Of a stretch of DNA of 64,000 bases, positions 1 to 13,277 are shown piece after piece. Origin of the DNA: Mucidula mucida (Eukaryota; Basidiomycota; Agaricomycetes; Agaricales; Physalacriaceae). Position 1 is the stretch's first letter. Each line of letters starts with the position of its first letter. The notes under the pieces are model-generated. The model had not been told where the DNA came from. It worked only from the letters and a program-made list of their open reading frames with translations, and made no database searches. A program made the position numbers and the translations under genes. Where the stretch lies: positions 62,001-126,000 of the forward strand of contig JADNYV010000036.1 of assembly GCA_015501055.1 (NCBI GenBank). Reading direction: 5' to 3'.

Positions 1-2028
1 CAATACCCTCAGACAAATTTCACAGAGGGGCGCTGCAGTTCGCTCAAAGACATCCGACGGAAAGAGGCGGATACATTTGGGTACCGGCCCATGAACGAAC
101 CGTGGAGAAAGAAGTGGAGAAAGCAACAAAAATGCGACAGGATTCACGAAGAATTCTTCGATGGAGAGATCCGTCCTGCGGTCGGCCTTGGCACATCGCG
201 ATCCATGAAGAGATCTTAGCATCAGCTAGTGTGAGAAAGAGGTGATTCAACAGATTGAACAAAGGACAATCGAACTTCCCACCGTTTGCATTGTCGTTGA
301 GGTTTCCTTCCGCGCCTAAACCGGCCCTTCAAAGCACTAGTACGCTTTGTGTTCCAGCGAAAATATTTCCTACCTCGGCTCAATGAAGCTGACAACACTG
401 AGTGGTACGCAGGTACAGCCGTTGACTTTAAATGTGAATTTCTATATCCACTGATGAGCCTCCTGGCTTCTTCGTGGTCCTTTCTAGCTATTCATTGACT
501 TAGTGCGTAGCCATTGTAGCCACGACTGGATGAGTCCTATAATTAATGCATTTGATGTGATGTCGTGGTACTGCGGACGCGGGAAACACTGCTCGAGAAC
601 AGTGCTAAGCCACAAGGCTTAAAGCTTAAACTGTTACAGTGCACTGAACAGTGAGCTTAAGAGCGAAGCCACGATCTCGATGGCACATACCGAAACTGGA
701 GAAACCTAGGACGAATCGTTTCAAGAGGATTGTAAGGGACTAAAGACCATGCCCGACAACTAGTGTCATTGGTGGCGAAGTCGTTCGCTTCCTTTTCCGC
801 AGTCGTTGTCGGACGTGGCGCGTGCCGTTCGCTTCCTTTTCCGCAGTCAGTACTCAGAGCGGCAATTCGAACGAGGTCAATTCGGCGGTGTCACTCACGT
901 CAATCTTGTCCAAGCCGGACCTGTACCATGTTGTCTAATTCAGCGTGAGCAACTCTGTCCAGCATTTCCTCAAACCCAAAGCGCTGATTGGACGAAGAGG
1001 GAAGACGCGCTATAGACTTTGAAGGTATCCTTTGGTCGTGACACGATGATCCTAGTGTGGCATGAACATTGCTATTCACATGGAGCAAAAGAATGACGCA
1101 CCGTTGACATTTCACCGCCTGGCCCTTGGAAAGCGAACGAATTCCTCCTATCTGTTTATATATCGAGATTTTACGCAGTACAATCGGTGTATACTAGGCG
1201 AAGAGTAATCAGACCTGAGGAGATCTGCGTATACCGTAACACCTCAAAGGCAAGGCTATGGTTCGGAAACGTTGACGTTCAATTGCACAAGGTCGTCGCG
1301 TCCCAAGACCAACCAAGCTGCCGTTGAATAGGCTCTCCCAGGGTCGTATGAGTGGCACTGAGTCGAGGTCGGGTCGAACTCATCGACGCGTCTGTCAACA
1401 GTGATCACTGGTGACAAACACAGCCAAATCTGGCTTCACTGCTTGCCCTACCATCTAAACAAAAATCTTTGCAAAACTCCGAACGTTCAGGCATCCGATT
1501 CTGGAGAAAACTGCCAGTAAACAGAACATCGATTAATTTTCGAACTATGTGTGTCCGGTCATGTTGGTTTCCAGCCCTATCTCCCAGCATTCCCTTCATA
1601 CAAAAGCTTGAGAATCGGATACGATCTTTGTCGGAGCGTCCATCTCATACGAATGCCATGTTACACATGGTGTTACCATTATCTCTTCAATCTCGTGAAA
1701 TAATAATTCGATTCACTCACACCAAGACTCGGGCTATGGGCGTTGATCTCGTTCATATTTAAACTCACATAGGTCTAACTCCAATTGGGCGATCAGGATG
1801 CCATCTCTGGCAACGGTATCACCTCGCGCAAGAATTGAACAATGTATGTTCAAACGAGTATAGAACACTGTTATCATCTTTGAGGGAAAAGGACAAAGTT
1901 CAATCTGATAAGCGATACCGGCGAACTTTAAGCGAACATATTAAGCTGGCACTGTGGAGATGTGCTCAATGTCATTGCAGTCAAGGGTTCCTCTGAAAAG
2001 GCTTACCGAGATACTAGACAGCCTGACT
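1..2028. other. No supported gene
   Basis: I see only short open frames with no recognisable domain and no chain of frames joined by good splice sites. The one structured item is a 23-bp direct repeat at 782-804 and 826-848, listed separately. Confidence 0.5.
782..848. repeat. 23-bp direct repeat, 44-bp period
   Basis: The same 23 bases (starting CGTTCGCTTCC and ending CGCAGTC) occur at 782-804 and again at 826-848. The sequence between the copies is GC-rich and unrelated. It looks like a local tandem duplication; I cannot assign a function. Confidence 0.7.
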
Positions 2029-2475
2029 TTATTCTTCCGATGGTATTTTCCCCCCGCTAGGCATCAAAGAAGGAAGAAATGCCGAATCTTTGCGCTTTGA
2101 CATTCGAATCCCAGTCGATGCAGAGGCAGTTGTGAGGGCCCCGCATAGAGTAGACACGTCCCTGCCAGAATGTGTACAGCCGTCAGCTACTGGTGTAATC
2201 GTAGGACGATGTGGACGCGAAATGAGCGCCCTTCTCGCCTCGGACGTCGGGGAAAGCAAAGATGAAGCTCAGACTTACGGCTTTCTGACTTTCACGACAG
2301 TCTCACTCCCATCCTGCGCTACCCATAGGACATCGATATATATCGAACCGCCTACAACGCCGAACGTTTGTATTAACGCGTTATTCATTACTTGACGAAT
2401 GGTGAACGGATCGATGGTGGTGGTAGCGGTCGAAGGCTGGAGAGAGAAAAGAATGTAATGGTGTGGCGTTCCCAT
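2029..2475 (-). CDS. POP8: POP8-like subunit of RNase P/MRP
   Basis: This is probably the small Rpp14/Pop5-fold subunit Pop8 of nuclear RNase P and RNase MRP, which process pre-tRNA and pre-rRNA. The first exon starts at 2475 and runs to about 2281. It carries HYILFSL near residue 6, then a helix with FTIRQVMNNALIQTFG, then a strand DVLWVAQDGSETVVKV, a pattern I know from fungal Pop8. A GTAAGT donor follows. The second exon ends at 2029 with a tail containing FLPSLMP, also typical of the family. The exact acceptor is uncertain: the YAG that keeps phase is only five bases from another AG, and a further short intron is possible. The length of about 130 residues suits the family. The family is recognised from memory of motifs, so a search would settle it. 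Confidence 0.55.
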
Positions 2476-2798
2476 TTCAAGCTATCGAGAGCGCGGCAAA
2501 AGTCTGAGGAATAACTTGGCTGGCTTGAAGGAAGCAGCCTAAGGACAAGGAAGCCGGCCCGTAAAGCCGAGGCAGAAATTGTTACAAGACAGTGAGTAAG
2601 TCGACACAGATCACGAGTCGAGCACAAGAAACTACACCTGATTTGTAGGATCCTTACAAATGTTGTAGCATCGCAATGCTTGGGAGGCGGTATGGAGCGC
2701 ATGCCCCACACAGCCCTCGGTGTCAAGATCATATGACATCATAGCTTCTCTGCTATCAATCCGCCGCCGCTGCGCTTCGCTCTCTCTATCTCACCACC

Positions 2799-3529
2799 AT
2801 GTTCACGGCCAAAATCATAGCCGTCCTACTTCTAGCGCAGGGCGCGAGCGCATTCTTTTATGACAACGATAATCATCGCTCGAATACAAGTCGCATCATT
2901 GGGGGCATCGTTGCTGGTTCGTTTTCTTATTCATGTAGTTATTAATCATAATGACGACTTTCTCAGCTATCCTAGCATCTCTCGCGCTCCTTTGCTTCCT
3001 CATTGCTCTGAAGAGGAGTCGACGAAGGAGGTACCTAGTTACTGTTCCCCCACCAGGTCAAAACCAACCTAAACCGCCTGTCGGTGGATGGGGATTCGGC
3101 AATTCTGGAGCTCCCGGAGGAGGATGGGGCGGCGGGTCGTACCAGCCTCAGTATCCTCCTCCGAACCAGTCAAATAATCCGTATTACGCGGAGACGACTC
3201 CTGCTCCCCCGCCCTACAATGTCGGCCAAGCTGATGGGGGGTACAAGGCGCCGGAAGGACCACCACCTAACTCATATGCTCCGGTAAATTTCTTCCACTT
3301 CCGGGTCGGACATATTCTTATCTTCTTACTGTAGCCATCGAGTCCGCCACCTCAATTCAATGCTCCGTCCAGCCCGCCGCCAGGGCAATATAGTCCCCCG
3401 CCTGGCCCACCGCCGCAGGCACATGTCGCCGAGGTTTGTCTTCATTGATTCCGGCGTTGTCGTATGCTAACTGGTCTGTAGCATCAAGGCCAAGGTCACG
3501 ACTCTTTTGTTGGTGGTTGGCGCACGTAA
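2799..3529 (+). CDS. RCR-like single-pass membrane protein with PY motif
   Basis: Four exons (2799-2916, 2967-3283, 3335-3433, 3482-3529) join in phase into 193 residues. Residues 1-19 form a signal peptide (MFTAKIIAVLLLAQGASA). A second hydrophobic segment at about 37-54 is followed at once by the basic run KRSRRRR. The rest is Pro/Gly/Gln-rich, with a PPPY motif in PAPPPYNVG and many PPP runs. This layout (lumenal start, one TM helix, basic stop-transfer, Pro-rich cytosolic tail with PPxY) matches the RCR family (chitin synthesis regulation, Congo red resistance), whose PY motif recruits Rsp5-type ubiquitin ligases. That role is inferred from architecture. All three introns are short with good GT-AG borders. 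Confidence 0.65.
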
Positions 3530-5215
3530 TACCTTTGGACTCTTGCTTTCTAGTCTGCATGTGTATCAACTTTACTCCTCCTGCTGTCGAGAATCTGCTT
3601 AACGTGATTTGTATTAGTATATACACGATTGTATAATGAAAGATGTCCCACAAAATCTTTGTGAAGGGTTGTTCTTGAAAATGCGGACGAAGTCCGCACA
3701 AGGAGAAGTCTGTCAGCTGTATTCTATTAGTCCGTCATGCTCTAGGTCCTCACAACGACCTCATCACGGTGCGAAGCTATCATCGCACCCGACGGGGTCC
3801 TAAATGTGGAAGGTTTGATATTGTCCCATGCCAAGGCCTCGTATGAATATCATGTCCTTCTAACTGTCAAAGACAGCATCCTGATTGGAACCGGCTGCGG
3901 CACATCCGCGCGATGAACTGAATTGGTACACGCCGCCGCCACCCGTTCGTGATAGGATTACGCGCCCTGTCGCTTCTCCGGTGCCTTCAGCATAAGCAAT
4001 GACGTGAAGACGACGCTTGGGCTGCTTAGGCAAAGTCTCAAGGATACCAGAACATTACCAGAGATTATTTGGTTGGTCTTAGGACACGAGGACCTTGTAC
4101 AATGCTTGAACGTGAACGTTTCTGAACGATAAACTTGCCTTCCTAAGGTATACGTTCAGGCTTGCTTGCTCTTCGGCTATATGGCAATAGTACTGCGCCA
4201 TATTTTTGATACACAGACATAAGAGGAGATTGGTTGCTTTTCATGGGCCAGGCAATTGAATAGGTCCTTTATAAATACAAGGGGTGTGACTGATCAAAGC
4301 TTGTAGATTTTTACTGCGCCACACTTACTTGACATGACAACTACAAATGCATTCTCGCAGTGATCGTTGTCGTTGTTCAGGGACATGGGTCTTCTGATAT
4401 CATTTCCCGAAATTCTCACATTAGATAGCGCCATTGTTGGCACCGAACGCGCAAGATGGGCTTTGACAGAAGGCGGCCGTTGATGATTTGTCAAGACCAT
4501 AGAGGTGATTCTGAGAAAGGGACATATGGCAATAGTAGCTCCGCATGGAAAGTTGAAACTAAGATATCTGGCCATCCAACCCGAGAGGCAGCCGACGATA
4601 TGGAAAGTGGGAAGCGCCTAGTAAGCATACCCATTCAGAAAGAAAAGAAGCAATCTGTGCGAGAAGAACTGCGCGAAACATCGTGTCTGACGCTCTGATA
4701 TCTAGCGCTGCCATACGCTCCTTACTGCCCCGGAACCGCTTCACTTACTAGGGCGCGAACGCCCTATCTCCGACCACTATCTTGATGGTTGTCTAATTTA
4801 ATCTTTACACGGAGGAGTTTCGAGCGCCTCTCTAGCCACCCACGCCAAGCCCAACACCTCAACTTAAGACCGTTGAACAAGAGCGTGTTCCAATAATAAC
4901 ATGAACGCGGTCGATACACGATGATATGGTTCATATGCAAGCGAGCTTCTTGATGTTCTTACGATATGTCTTCCCTTACATGTTCATTCGGCGACCGCGA
5001 GGGTTCATACTGGACAGGCAGCAACATCGCCAAGGTGTAGGAGGTTCCTTGTAACTGACACAGCCAAGACCTTATCGTTCGCTAGCGAACAAGAGGTAAG
5101 AAGAACTCCGATTTATATTTCCTAACTAATACATACATATAAACATTCCAGCGAAATACAACGAGCAAGAACAAGAACGATCCTATCCAACTAACCGTGA
5201 GAACATGGATGAAAT
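3530..5215. other. No supported gene
   Basis: Intergenic between two genes whose 3' ends face each other. It holds only short frames and a 7-bp GC-rich hairpin at 3682-3698 (TGCGGAC, loop GAA). I see no domain or tRNA. Confidence 0.5.
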
Positions 5216-6767
5216 CTACGAATCAAAGATAGCGCCATATGCCGGAATACCCCTAGTCTGCATCCCAAAGACAACCCGCTGCGTGAGCTTGGGATTCGAT
5301 ATGATGAAAACAGCCTCAGCTTGTGCCTCCACAACCAGTTGATAGGCAATCATCAACATGTCCGGTCTTCCTTGGGTGCGTGTATTCCATATCACGGCCT
5401 CCGGATCCGCTGTCAAGACGCTCTTCATGATCTTCTCCCCATATGTTGTCTCTGGGGCGGGGGTGGACCAGAAAATGCGGCGCGGCGTCGCATTAGCGTA
5501 GAAAAGGGAGAGACAGGGCCCAATCCCAGAACCAGTGGCGACGACAACAATCTTCTTGAAGAGCTTCGAGGTGTAGAGTAGCCCGTGGAGGGGGTACCCG
5601 CGCACCCAGAGTTTAGTGGGCGGGTTTTTGATGGCCTGGTTAGTCCAGTCCCCGGCATTGGAAACGACGACTGAGAAGCCCTTGGGGCCGGTGCCGTCAT
5701 CGTCCGGGATAGTCGCAAAAGCGTGCCACTCTAAAAGCGGCTTAGTCGATATCTTCAGACCGTAGAACGGTGGCATATCGCGGTACTTGAAGTGCAGCCG
5801 GATAGCATGGTCGGAGAGTACCTCGGGGTAGACAGCATGACGGCGGAGTCGACCCCATGATAGAATGGTGCAGCTCGTGGAAATGCACAAGGTCCAGAAG
5901 TTGGGGGTACCGATGAGGTAGCGACCGAGGGGAACCGGTGAGTTGGACTCCGCCATGCGGTATTCGTTGCCTGCGAAGATGGTGTGAACCCAGAAGGTAC
6001 ACAACGCAACCCATCCAGAGTAACGGTGCAAGGCCTCAAAGTAGTCGTGGTACATTCGGCGGAAGGTGGGATGGGCCCCTGCGAGGATGAGGCAGAACAT
6101 GGAGACAAGGATGTATGATGTGATAAGGTTGCCCAGTGCTGCCGCGGAAGGAGACTGGATGTAATCGCGCGTAGTGCACGCCGTGTACATGATATACCAA
6201 ACAACAGCAGCGACCCCCGCTCCGCTGTGCGCACCGCCGTAATGAAACACTTTGGCGAGCTTAGCACGAAGCCATAGAGGCGCGGAGTGCGGGCATGCAA
6301 CTGCAATCTCGTAAACGAGGTTAACAAAGTTTTCCTGGCGGAAGAGCAGTGTGACCATGAGATTGGCGGATGCAGCACTACCAACGTCAGGCGCGTACGG
6401 ACGGCCGTCATTACGTGCGACAATGATAATGAATGCTATAAGATTCGCAAAGAAGATGGCGGTGAAAGTCTTCCGATAGACCGAGAAGAAGACGTCTATA
6501 ACTTGAAATTAGCGCGTTGACCAAATGATGTCCTTAAGAATACGTACGGTTCAACCATCGAGTAAAGCTTGACGTGCCATTCTTGGAAGGAAGCGCGTAC
6601 TCAAGTTTCGGGAGCTCGACCTCCTTCTCAACAGAGGCGTCGGACGCTTCCGAGGACGCGTCAGACGAATGCACGGAGATGGTGGACGGAGTGCCTTGAT
6701 TTGACGCAAGAACTAAATCCATTTTGTCGGCATTCCTTTCGACGTCGAGAGAAGAACTGTGAGGCAT
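5216..6767 (-). CDS. TmpA-like integral membrane flavoprotein
   Basis: Two exons (6767-6548 and 6495-5216, donor GTACGT, acceptor TTATAG) give 499 residues. An acidic, Ser-rich N-terminus of about 60 residues is followed by a membrane region with several hydrophobic helices, among them one near AIFFANLIAFIIIV, one near GVAAVVWYIMYTA and one near LITSYILVSMFCLILAG. A C-terminal half resembles FAD/NAD-binding reductases: the glycine-rich VVVATGSGIGPCLSLFY fits the pyridine-nucleotide loop. The arrangement matches TmpA of Aspergillus, a membrane flavoprotein that affects conidiation signalling, and related reductase-like proteins that in other fungi occur fused to AMP-binding domains. Here there is no adenylation domain. 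I did not locate a full set of paired haem-ligating histidines, so it is not a plain ferric reductase. Substrate unknown. Confidence 0.7.
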
Positions 6768-9605
6768 GGCTGACTAGCTGACTGCTTCTGTAGTAAACAG
6801 AGAAACCATGAAGGCACCTTTTAAGATGATTTGGGATCCTATGCGAGGTAAACCATAATGCAAACCGCGTCCCGAAAAGGACGCCAACAAGACGTGCTGA
6901 GGTCATGATTGGTCGGTTCCTGAATCTTAGTTCCTAAGATTGGCGTTTCCGTACGCAACTAATCGCTAATGTTCACTGACCGGGCTTCACCGAGGAAGCG
7001 CCAAGCTGGCATTCTCTCCATGTGAAGTCAACCCTGCCAAACTGGTTGTGTCTCCATCATAAATTTCAACATCTGTCCCGAGTTTTGAATCTGGCCCACC
7101 TGAAGGCAGTTCAGACGAGCGTGGATGATGACTGCAAAGGCAAACTTTGCCGGCTCTTCAGTGGTAACCCTCCGCCTGTAAGGCACGTCAACGTATCATC
7201 AAGACTGGTTGACAGAAGGACTCGCGGACGGAGTTGGAGCGAGGTGGACGATAGACTGCGGCGCGTTTCTGCTAAAGTAGAAAGTCAGACGATGCTACCG
7301 GTATTATGATTAAACAGTACTTCTAGTGGATAATTGAATGCACAGAATGAATAGTCGTCATCCACATCAAGACGAGTATTTCTCATGGCGGAATATACAG
7401 CTAGATACCAGCACCGAAAAAAAGGTATTTCGGTATGCGGTGAGCCAAAAGGAAGCCAGGGGAAGTATGGTCCTTTCCTTTCATCCTCTCGGGGTAGGCA
7501 GAGCGTATACAGATTGTTGGCTAATCCTTGTCGAGAGAAGTCAAGCAAGACAGTCGGGTCAATCTGAGGCCCGTGCGGGTCTTTCTTGTCGCGTTACATA
7601 CAACGGTGCGTGTTATTCCTCCGCTTATTCGAGGGGCGAATGTCGACAACGCGCACAGAAGATGGTGTCAGGGCAAACGGTCACTTCATCTGCGTGACAG
7701 GTATCCTGCTCCTGGCGGATTTTGAGAGGCTTTTGGACCATCGATAAGCCAGAAGCGGAATCGAGGACCTCCAGATGTCAGAAATCAAGTGGTAACTGGT
7801 GAGAGCAATGACAAGTACATGAGGTTTGATGACAAGGTGGATCGAGCCACGTGGCTGCATCAAATTTTTCCTGCCTCAATTTCTTCCTTCCTTAATAACC
7901 TCATTTACTTACTCGAATCAGCCTCGAATAATGGATCGTGCTGTGGGAGTCCTCTCTCGAATGACGGTGTGACGAGCGTAAGACTAAGCAGTCTAGAACC
8001 AACTACGGGATCAGTGCGCGCGTAGGAGTTGCTGGGTTACAGCGTGCGCGGATGCTTGCCGCCCCGACCGAGCAGCACAGAAACTAATACAGTTACTTGA
8101 CTGTTACAGGGCCTGAAGCCTGAGGATCGCCCTCGCCGCCATATCAGTTCCGTTCGGCTCGCAGACTGCGACCATACACCATAACCATGGATGAAACTAC
8201 ACCGGTATTGTCTACCAGTGTTTCACCAGCTCATGTTCATGATCTAGCCCTTTCTTAGCAGCTTGGACCTGTCGTTTGTTCAAACGATACGTCAAATCGT
8301 CCGCTCCAGTCTTTTTGCTGTCGATTGCGCGAAACCGGCTAATGTACGTCCGTTACTCTCGGTCCAGGCTGTCCGTCAATGTCTTTGCTCCTCGCACTCA
8401 GGTTCCATTGGACATTTGGCAGCCATCCCAGTGGGTGCTGCTTAGTGAAGCATCTTCATGCACTAGATTGACATCTAGTGAACTTGTTTCACAGTCGCAC
8501 GAAACACATCCTACGCCGTTACTGCAGATCCTCTCGACCATGCTGTGCTCCAACAACTCTCTACTATTATTACTGCTCCCCTTGTGGTTGTCGTTTATTA
8601 AGGTTCGGCCTATAGGTCCTTGCAGCTTGACGGCGGGAACTGCGATGGGAGCCGATTGGCCATGTTCATAATGTGTTTCTCGGTGGGTTACTTTGGGCAT
8701 CTACCTATCATCGACGTTCGAATCACGCTCATACGAGCCTTAATCAATTGACGGGATTGGGTAAAGCAGAGTTTATAAGCTTCCTATCGAGTCCACTTAT
8801 ACCCACTGACTTCCCGGCTGACATGGCCTTATAAGTTGACTTACGAGAAGACCCGAGAATAGCTGACTCTCTATCTTTAGTGCCTTTTGATAGCTCCCGC
8901 TATAGAGGTTGTTGGATCGTGCTTGTTCTACCAAGTATTTTTCAATCAAATGATTCGCATTTCGTGCTGGCTAGCCTTGGATCTGAGCACCTGGCGATGT
9001 AGAAAATATGCGATTGAGCGCATTTGGGGTGTAAGTCGTCTACACAGCCCAGCCGCTGTCGCTGCGCCACATGTAAGCTTAATAATGCATGTCGTACAGA
9101 ATCTGACGCCAACGATTTCAAAGCGACCGATCAAATCAGTCATGAAGAGGAAAACCCTCAGCCGCCGTCAGCTGCAAAAAGTTGAGGCTAGCCTCCTTTC
9201 TGGGCTCACGATGTAACTATCTGGATCAGCATGGGAAAAAATCGCTCGATATACCCAGATATATACAGGGACCCACTAGTCGTAAGCAACAACTGTCAGC
9301 TTAATCAGCAGTTGCTTTATGCATCATTGTATTTCCAGCAGGGCGATTCTCGTTTTGGACGGTTTCACTCACGACCCACCGCGCTGACAGCCTTCGATCT
9401 CCTTCGAAACGAACGAAATGACCAAATCCACCTTCCATTCGTATATAATCACGCTGATTTTATGACAACCATCACCATTTCCGATGTGTTTCCCATCCAA
9501 ACGTCAAAAAGCAAATTTCGAGGATCCTGAGATAAAAGGAGCCCCGAAATCCAAATCTTCCTCAACAACACTCCTACCACCACCTCCCCATCTAAATCTG
9601 CTAAA
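6768..9605. other. No supported gene
   Basis: A 2.8-kb spacer between divergently transcribed genes. Open frames are short on both strands and no spliced chain gives a recognisable product. Confidence 0.45.
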
Positions 9606-10414
9606 ATGGCCCCAAAGATCGCTATCGTCATCTACTCGATGTACGGACACATCGCAAAGCGTATGTTCTATCGCCTCCGTCTAACAACCACCGTCTGATT
9701 TCTTTCGCAGTCGCCGAAGCTGAGCTCGCAGGCATCAAGGCAGCTGGCGGAGATGCCAAGATTTTCCAGTACGTCCCGCGACGCTTGTGACGGCGCGCGT
9801 ACTTATCGGCGCTTCTAGGATCCCCGAGACTCTCCCAGAGAGCGTGCTCACCCTCATGCACGCACCTCCCAAACCCGACTACCCGATCATCGATGCCGAC
9901 ACGCTCGCTACCTTTGATGCATTCATCATTGGTATCCCCACGCGTTACGGGAACTTCCCAGGCCAGTGGAGGGTGCGTACCTCCGCCATCGTAGCGTGAT
10001 TATCTGCTCATCGTATGATTTCAGGCGTTCTGGGATACCACCGGTGGTCTCTGGGGCAAGGGCGCTCTCGCCGGCAAATACGCTGGTCTGTTCGTCTCCA
10101 CCGCTAGTTTGGGTGGTGGACAAGAGAGCACTGCTTTGGCTGCCATGTCTACCTTCAGTCACCACGGCATAATCTATGTCCCCCTTGGATACTCGCAGAC
10201 CTTTGCGCAGGCCACCTCCCTCACCGAGGCTCACGGCGGTATGTTTATTTATGCTGTTCCTGCTTCCTCATCTGATCGTCTACTCAAAGGATCTCCTTGG
10301 GGTGCTGGAACCCTCGCGGGCCCTGATGGCAGCCGCCAACCGAGCGAGCTTGAACTTGAGGTTGCTACCATCCAAGGCAAACAGTTCTATGGTGTTGTAT
10401 CCAAGGCTTTCTAG
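9606..10414 (+). CDS. NAD(P)H:quinone oxidoreductase, WrbA/Pst2 flavodoxin family
   Basis: Five exons (9606-9660, 9711-9768, 9819-9972, 10025-10238, 10290-10414) join in phase to 201 residues, the usual size. The protein starts [20 protein letters not shown], the flavodoxin-fold beta1 and FMN phosphate loop (here YSMYGH). The other FMN-contact loops are [10 protein letters not shown] (about residue 80) and [13 protein letters not shown]. It reduces benzoquinones with two electrons, avoiding semiquinone radicals. In wood- and litter-decay basidiomycetes such enzymes process quinones from aromatic degradation and support oxidative stress defence. The start is fixed by a clean 5' context (CTAAAATGG) and the family's N-terminus. 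No anomalies seen. Confidence 0.93.
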
Positions 10415-11550
10415 AGATTTAACAGTGGACCATATCTTAATAATGTATATCCCTTTCAGTTAGAACTGATATCGAATGTAGTTTTGTGTGCAATCTTCTG
10501 ATCGAAATTCGAGAGGTTCGAGTCAGCTCGCCTCTTCTATACTATTTCCGTCGGGAACATGAGATGATAATCTGTTCCTCCCATATCCTGCAGTACGCGC
10601 TGAACTGTGGCGCTACTTGGATTGGGAACGACGATTCTGGTTGAAGAAAGGAGTACTTGACTCCAAGGGTCACTTCATACCAATCTAGCTGCGACTCCCT
10701 CCCTCTCCAAATCTGCTCAATCCGATGGTCTCCCGGCATAGATCTAGAAATGTTGGTTTCGCACTAGGTGGGCTGGCTCATGTATATCCTTTCAGACCTC
10801 ACAAGCGTCGTACACATGGAACAAATTTTCTACACCGTCAATGTTAGACCAAATTCAGATCTCCTTCTTCGCATTGCCCGCGTCTTGATGTGTATAATCT
10901 GGGCTCTGCATAAATTCCTGCTCTCATATTCCGCGCGGACTTTAATCCTTTGTTCTCGTTTGAAGAATTTTTGGATTACTAGCGTGGTTTCTCGCCGATG
11001 AGTAGATATTGCCGAAGACACCCAAAGAATACATACTAGTGCGCCACATCCCCGCCTTACCCATCTCGCTTTAGCACATATTCGCGCAACATATTTAGTT
11101 CGATACCGCAGTTCTGAACGTTCACTGTACCATTCTCGGAATTTGCAACTGATGTTATATTTTTGGTTTCAATATAACTCAAGAATACTACTATCCCCTT
11201 TGGCGTAGCGCTTTCGCCGAGGTGACCTCCGCTTTCTGTAGACGTAGACGTAGATAAACTTACTCACCATCACTTCCGACAATGCGTGCACTACTTTTCT
11301 TATGAGATCTCCTCCTGACGACTAGCAGTTTTCGCGAGAGCAACAGTAGTGGCGCGCCGGAAAGTAGTAAACATCGAGATGAACCTACATTTGCGGTTGA
11401 AGAATGCTATCAAGATTTAGCTTAAAACAACGCACGAGCAAGACAAAACGGGAACAATGGATGTACGAGCGTACAGACAGCAATGACCCTGCGTACAACA
11501 TCACTATGATACAACAAGTGAAAGGAACCATGCACATCGTATGAGCGCCC
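10415..11550. other. No supported gene
   Basis: Spacer between convergent genes. Only short frames are seen, with AT-rich stretches consistent with 3' flanks. Confidence 0.5.
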
Positions 11551-13277
11551 TCAAACAATAATCTGTCTCAATCGCGGGACACAGCCATGCCACAATCCCC
11601 TCAACTCCTTCTCAAACAAACACGGCCCACGTCCATGTACAAATTCCAGCGTTCTGAGCGCCCACTCATCGTACTGCCTGCGTCTCATCTCTTCAAAAAA
11701 CCTGCTCACTTGCGACTCGTCCTGCGCATAATCAGACTCCGCCTCGTATCGGGGAATAACACCGTCCTCGTCCCACGGCACCACATGAGTAACCACCAAT
11801 TCCAGCCTTTCCAGCTCTGGAATGAACGCAGCAAAGACATCGACCATCTGCGGAGAAAGAACGACCGGACCGATCCGTAGCCTCTTCAGGCCCGGTCCGA
11901 CGGTGTCAAGGACCTCCACAACCTCTGCCAGCGTGAGCAGACGACCCGTGAGGACAAGTCGCTCTGCATTCAAGAACCGCCCGACGACTAGCCGGACACT
12001 CTCAGTAGGTATCAGGCCCACCCCCATTTCCAACACCTTGAGCGACTCAACGCGAACAGCGTAGAACGCCGTCTGCATCCAATTGGCCAAGCCCGCGTCT
12101 ATCACACCAAAAGAGAGATTGCTCGCACGCAATGAGAGGTGCCTGAGGGTGTGGGTATGCGCGTTGAGAAAATCAGCAAATGCGTCGGGATCGCCAAGGT
12201 GTGGGGCCGTGAGAGGGATCGTTATAGAAAGCGTGTGCAGTTTTGGGAGAACGGGGAGGGAAGAGAATAGCGGTGAAATATCGAGGGGTTTGAATAGTCT
12301 CAACGAAAGTGTGCTTAAGTTTGCGATTGTCGTTATGGACGGCGCGAGGATATGCGCGAGAATCATATCATAGCCGGTTCCATCCAGCATATGTCCTGGC
12401 CGTAGAAATAGATCTAGTTCTCTTAATTGACCCAGATACGGTACTGGATGAAGCGTCTCGAGGTTCTCCAACGTCATTTCTAGTGAAAGCGGGTGATAGG
12501 AGAGTAGAAGAACGGCGTAGTGAGGAATGCGGGGAGGGAGGGAAGAGAAGGCGAGACCCACGCGATGTGGTACTCGCAAAGATTCGGCAAGCCGCTCAGC
12601 ACGTTAATCAACGTCAAAACGACTTGGTCCAGCGTGTAGACGCGCTTCCTAGGGTGCGACTTGGTAGGACGGAAAGTCAGCAGTTTCTTGTGCTGAAAAG
12701 GGGATAACATTTGACATGTGGAGCTGTGCCAAAGTAGTTGACATACCTTGGCAAATAACGAAAAAAGCGAGTCTGCTACATTAGGCAATGAGTCCGCGTC
12801 CATGAGTTCTTTAATGAAGTGCGGGTGCATATGGAGGATGCGAACGCGCTTGGCGACGTAGGGGTCTCTAAAATAAATCGGTCAGAGGAAGGCCACATAG
12901 ATCACGCCATGGGAATGATAATACAAATATCAAGGACGTCGCGGCAGAGGAGGCGTCAGGAGACGGCCATAGAGAAATGAACAGGTTACAAGTCCGCCGT
13001 CCTCGTGGGTGATTGATAGGCGATAAAGAGCAGGCGTCGGTGCGGCGCACAAAATGCCTCCAAAAGCAGAAACTACTACTCACTTTAAACGCCACAGTAG
13101 CCTCATCATCTTTCGACCGAGATACGCAAAACTAATCTGCCTGTATCTCTGCTCCATCGCGAGATGAAAAAACGCGCTGTTTACGCTCAACAGGTCTTCG
13201 AGGTCGAGCCGTGGGATACCATGCGCGATTTGAATCCAGATGTCGAATGGCAGCGATAGTGGGCGCTTTCCAGACAT
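11551..13277 (-). CDS. F-box/LRR-like protein with an unexplained frame change
   Basis: Exon 1 (13277-13084) encodes an F-box-like start: SLPFDIWIQIAHGIPRLDLEDLLSVN around residues 7-32. Exon 2 (12867-12747) adds RDPYVAKRVRILHMHP-type sequence, and exon 3 begins at 12692 after TTTTCAG. The remaining frame down to 11551 carries repeated L-x-x-L segments (for example LSTLSLRLF and LHTLSITI), a degenerate leucine-rich region. F-box proteins of this layout recruit substrates to SCF ubiquitin ligases. Oddity: the exon 3 frame (NLCEYHIAW and onward) reaches a stop at 12480-12482, while the downstream protein continues in another frame from about 12500. No GT-AG intron of suitable length fixes this, so either a 1-nt indel has damaged the gene or the sequence has an error there. 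Confidence 0.6.

Noticed and set aside
5216..6767. Classification as a ferric reductase
   Set aside because: I could not locate a full set of paired haem-ligating histidines; the layout fits TmpA-like flavoproteins better.
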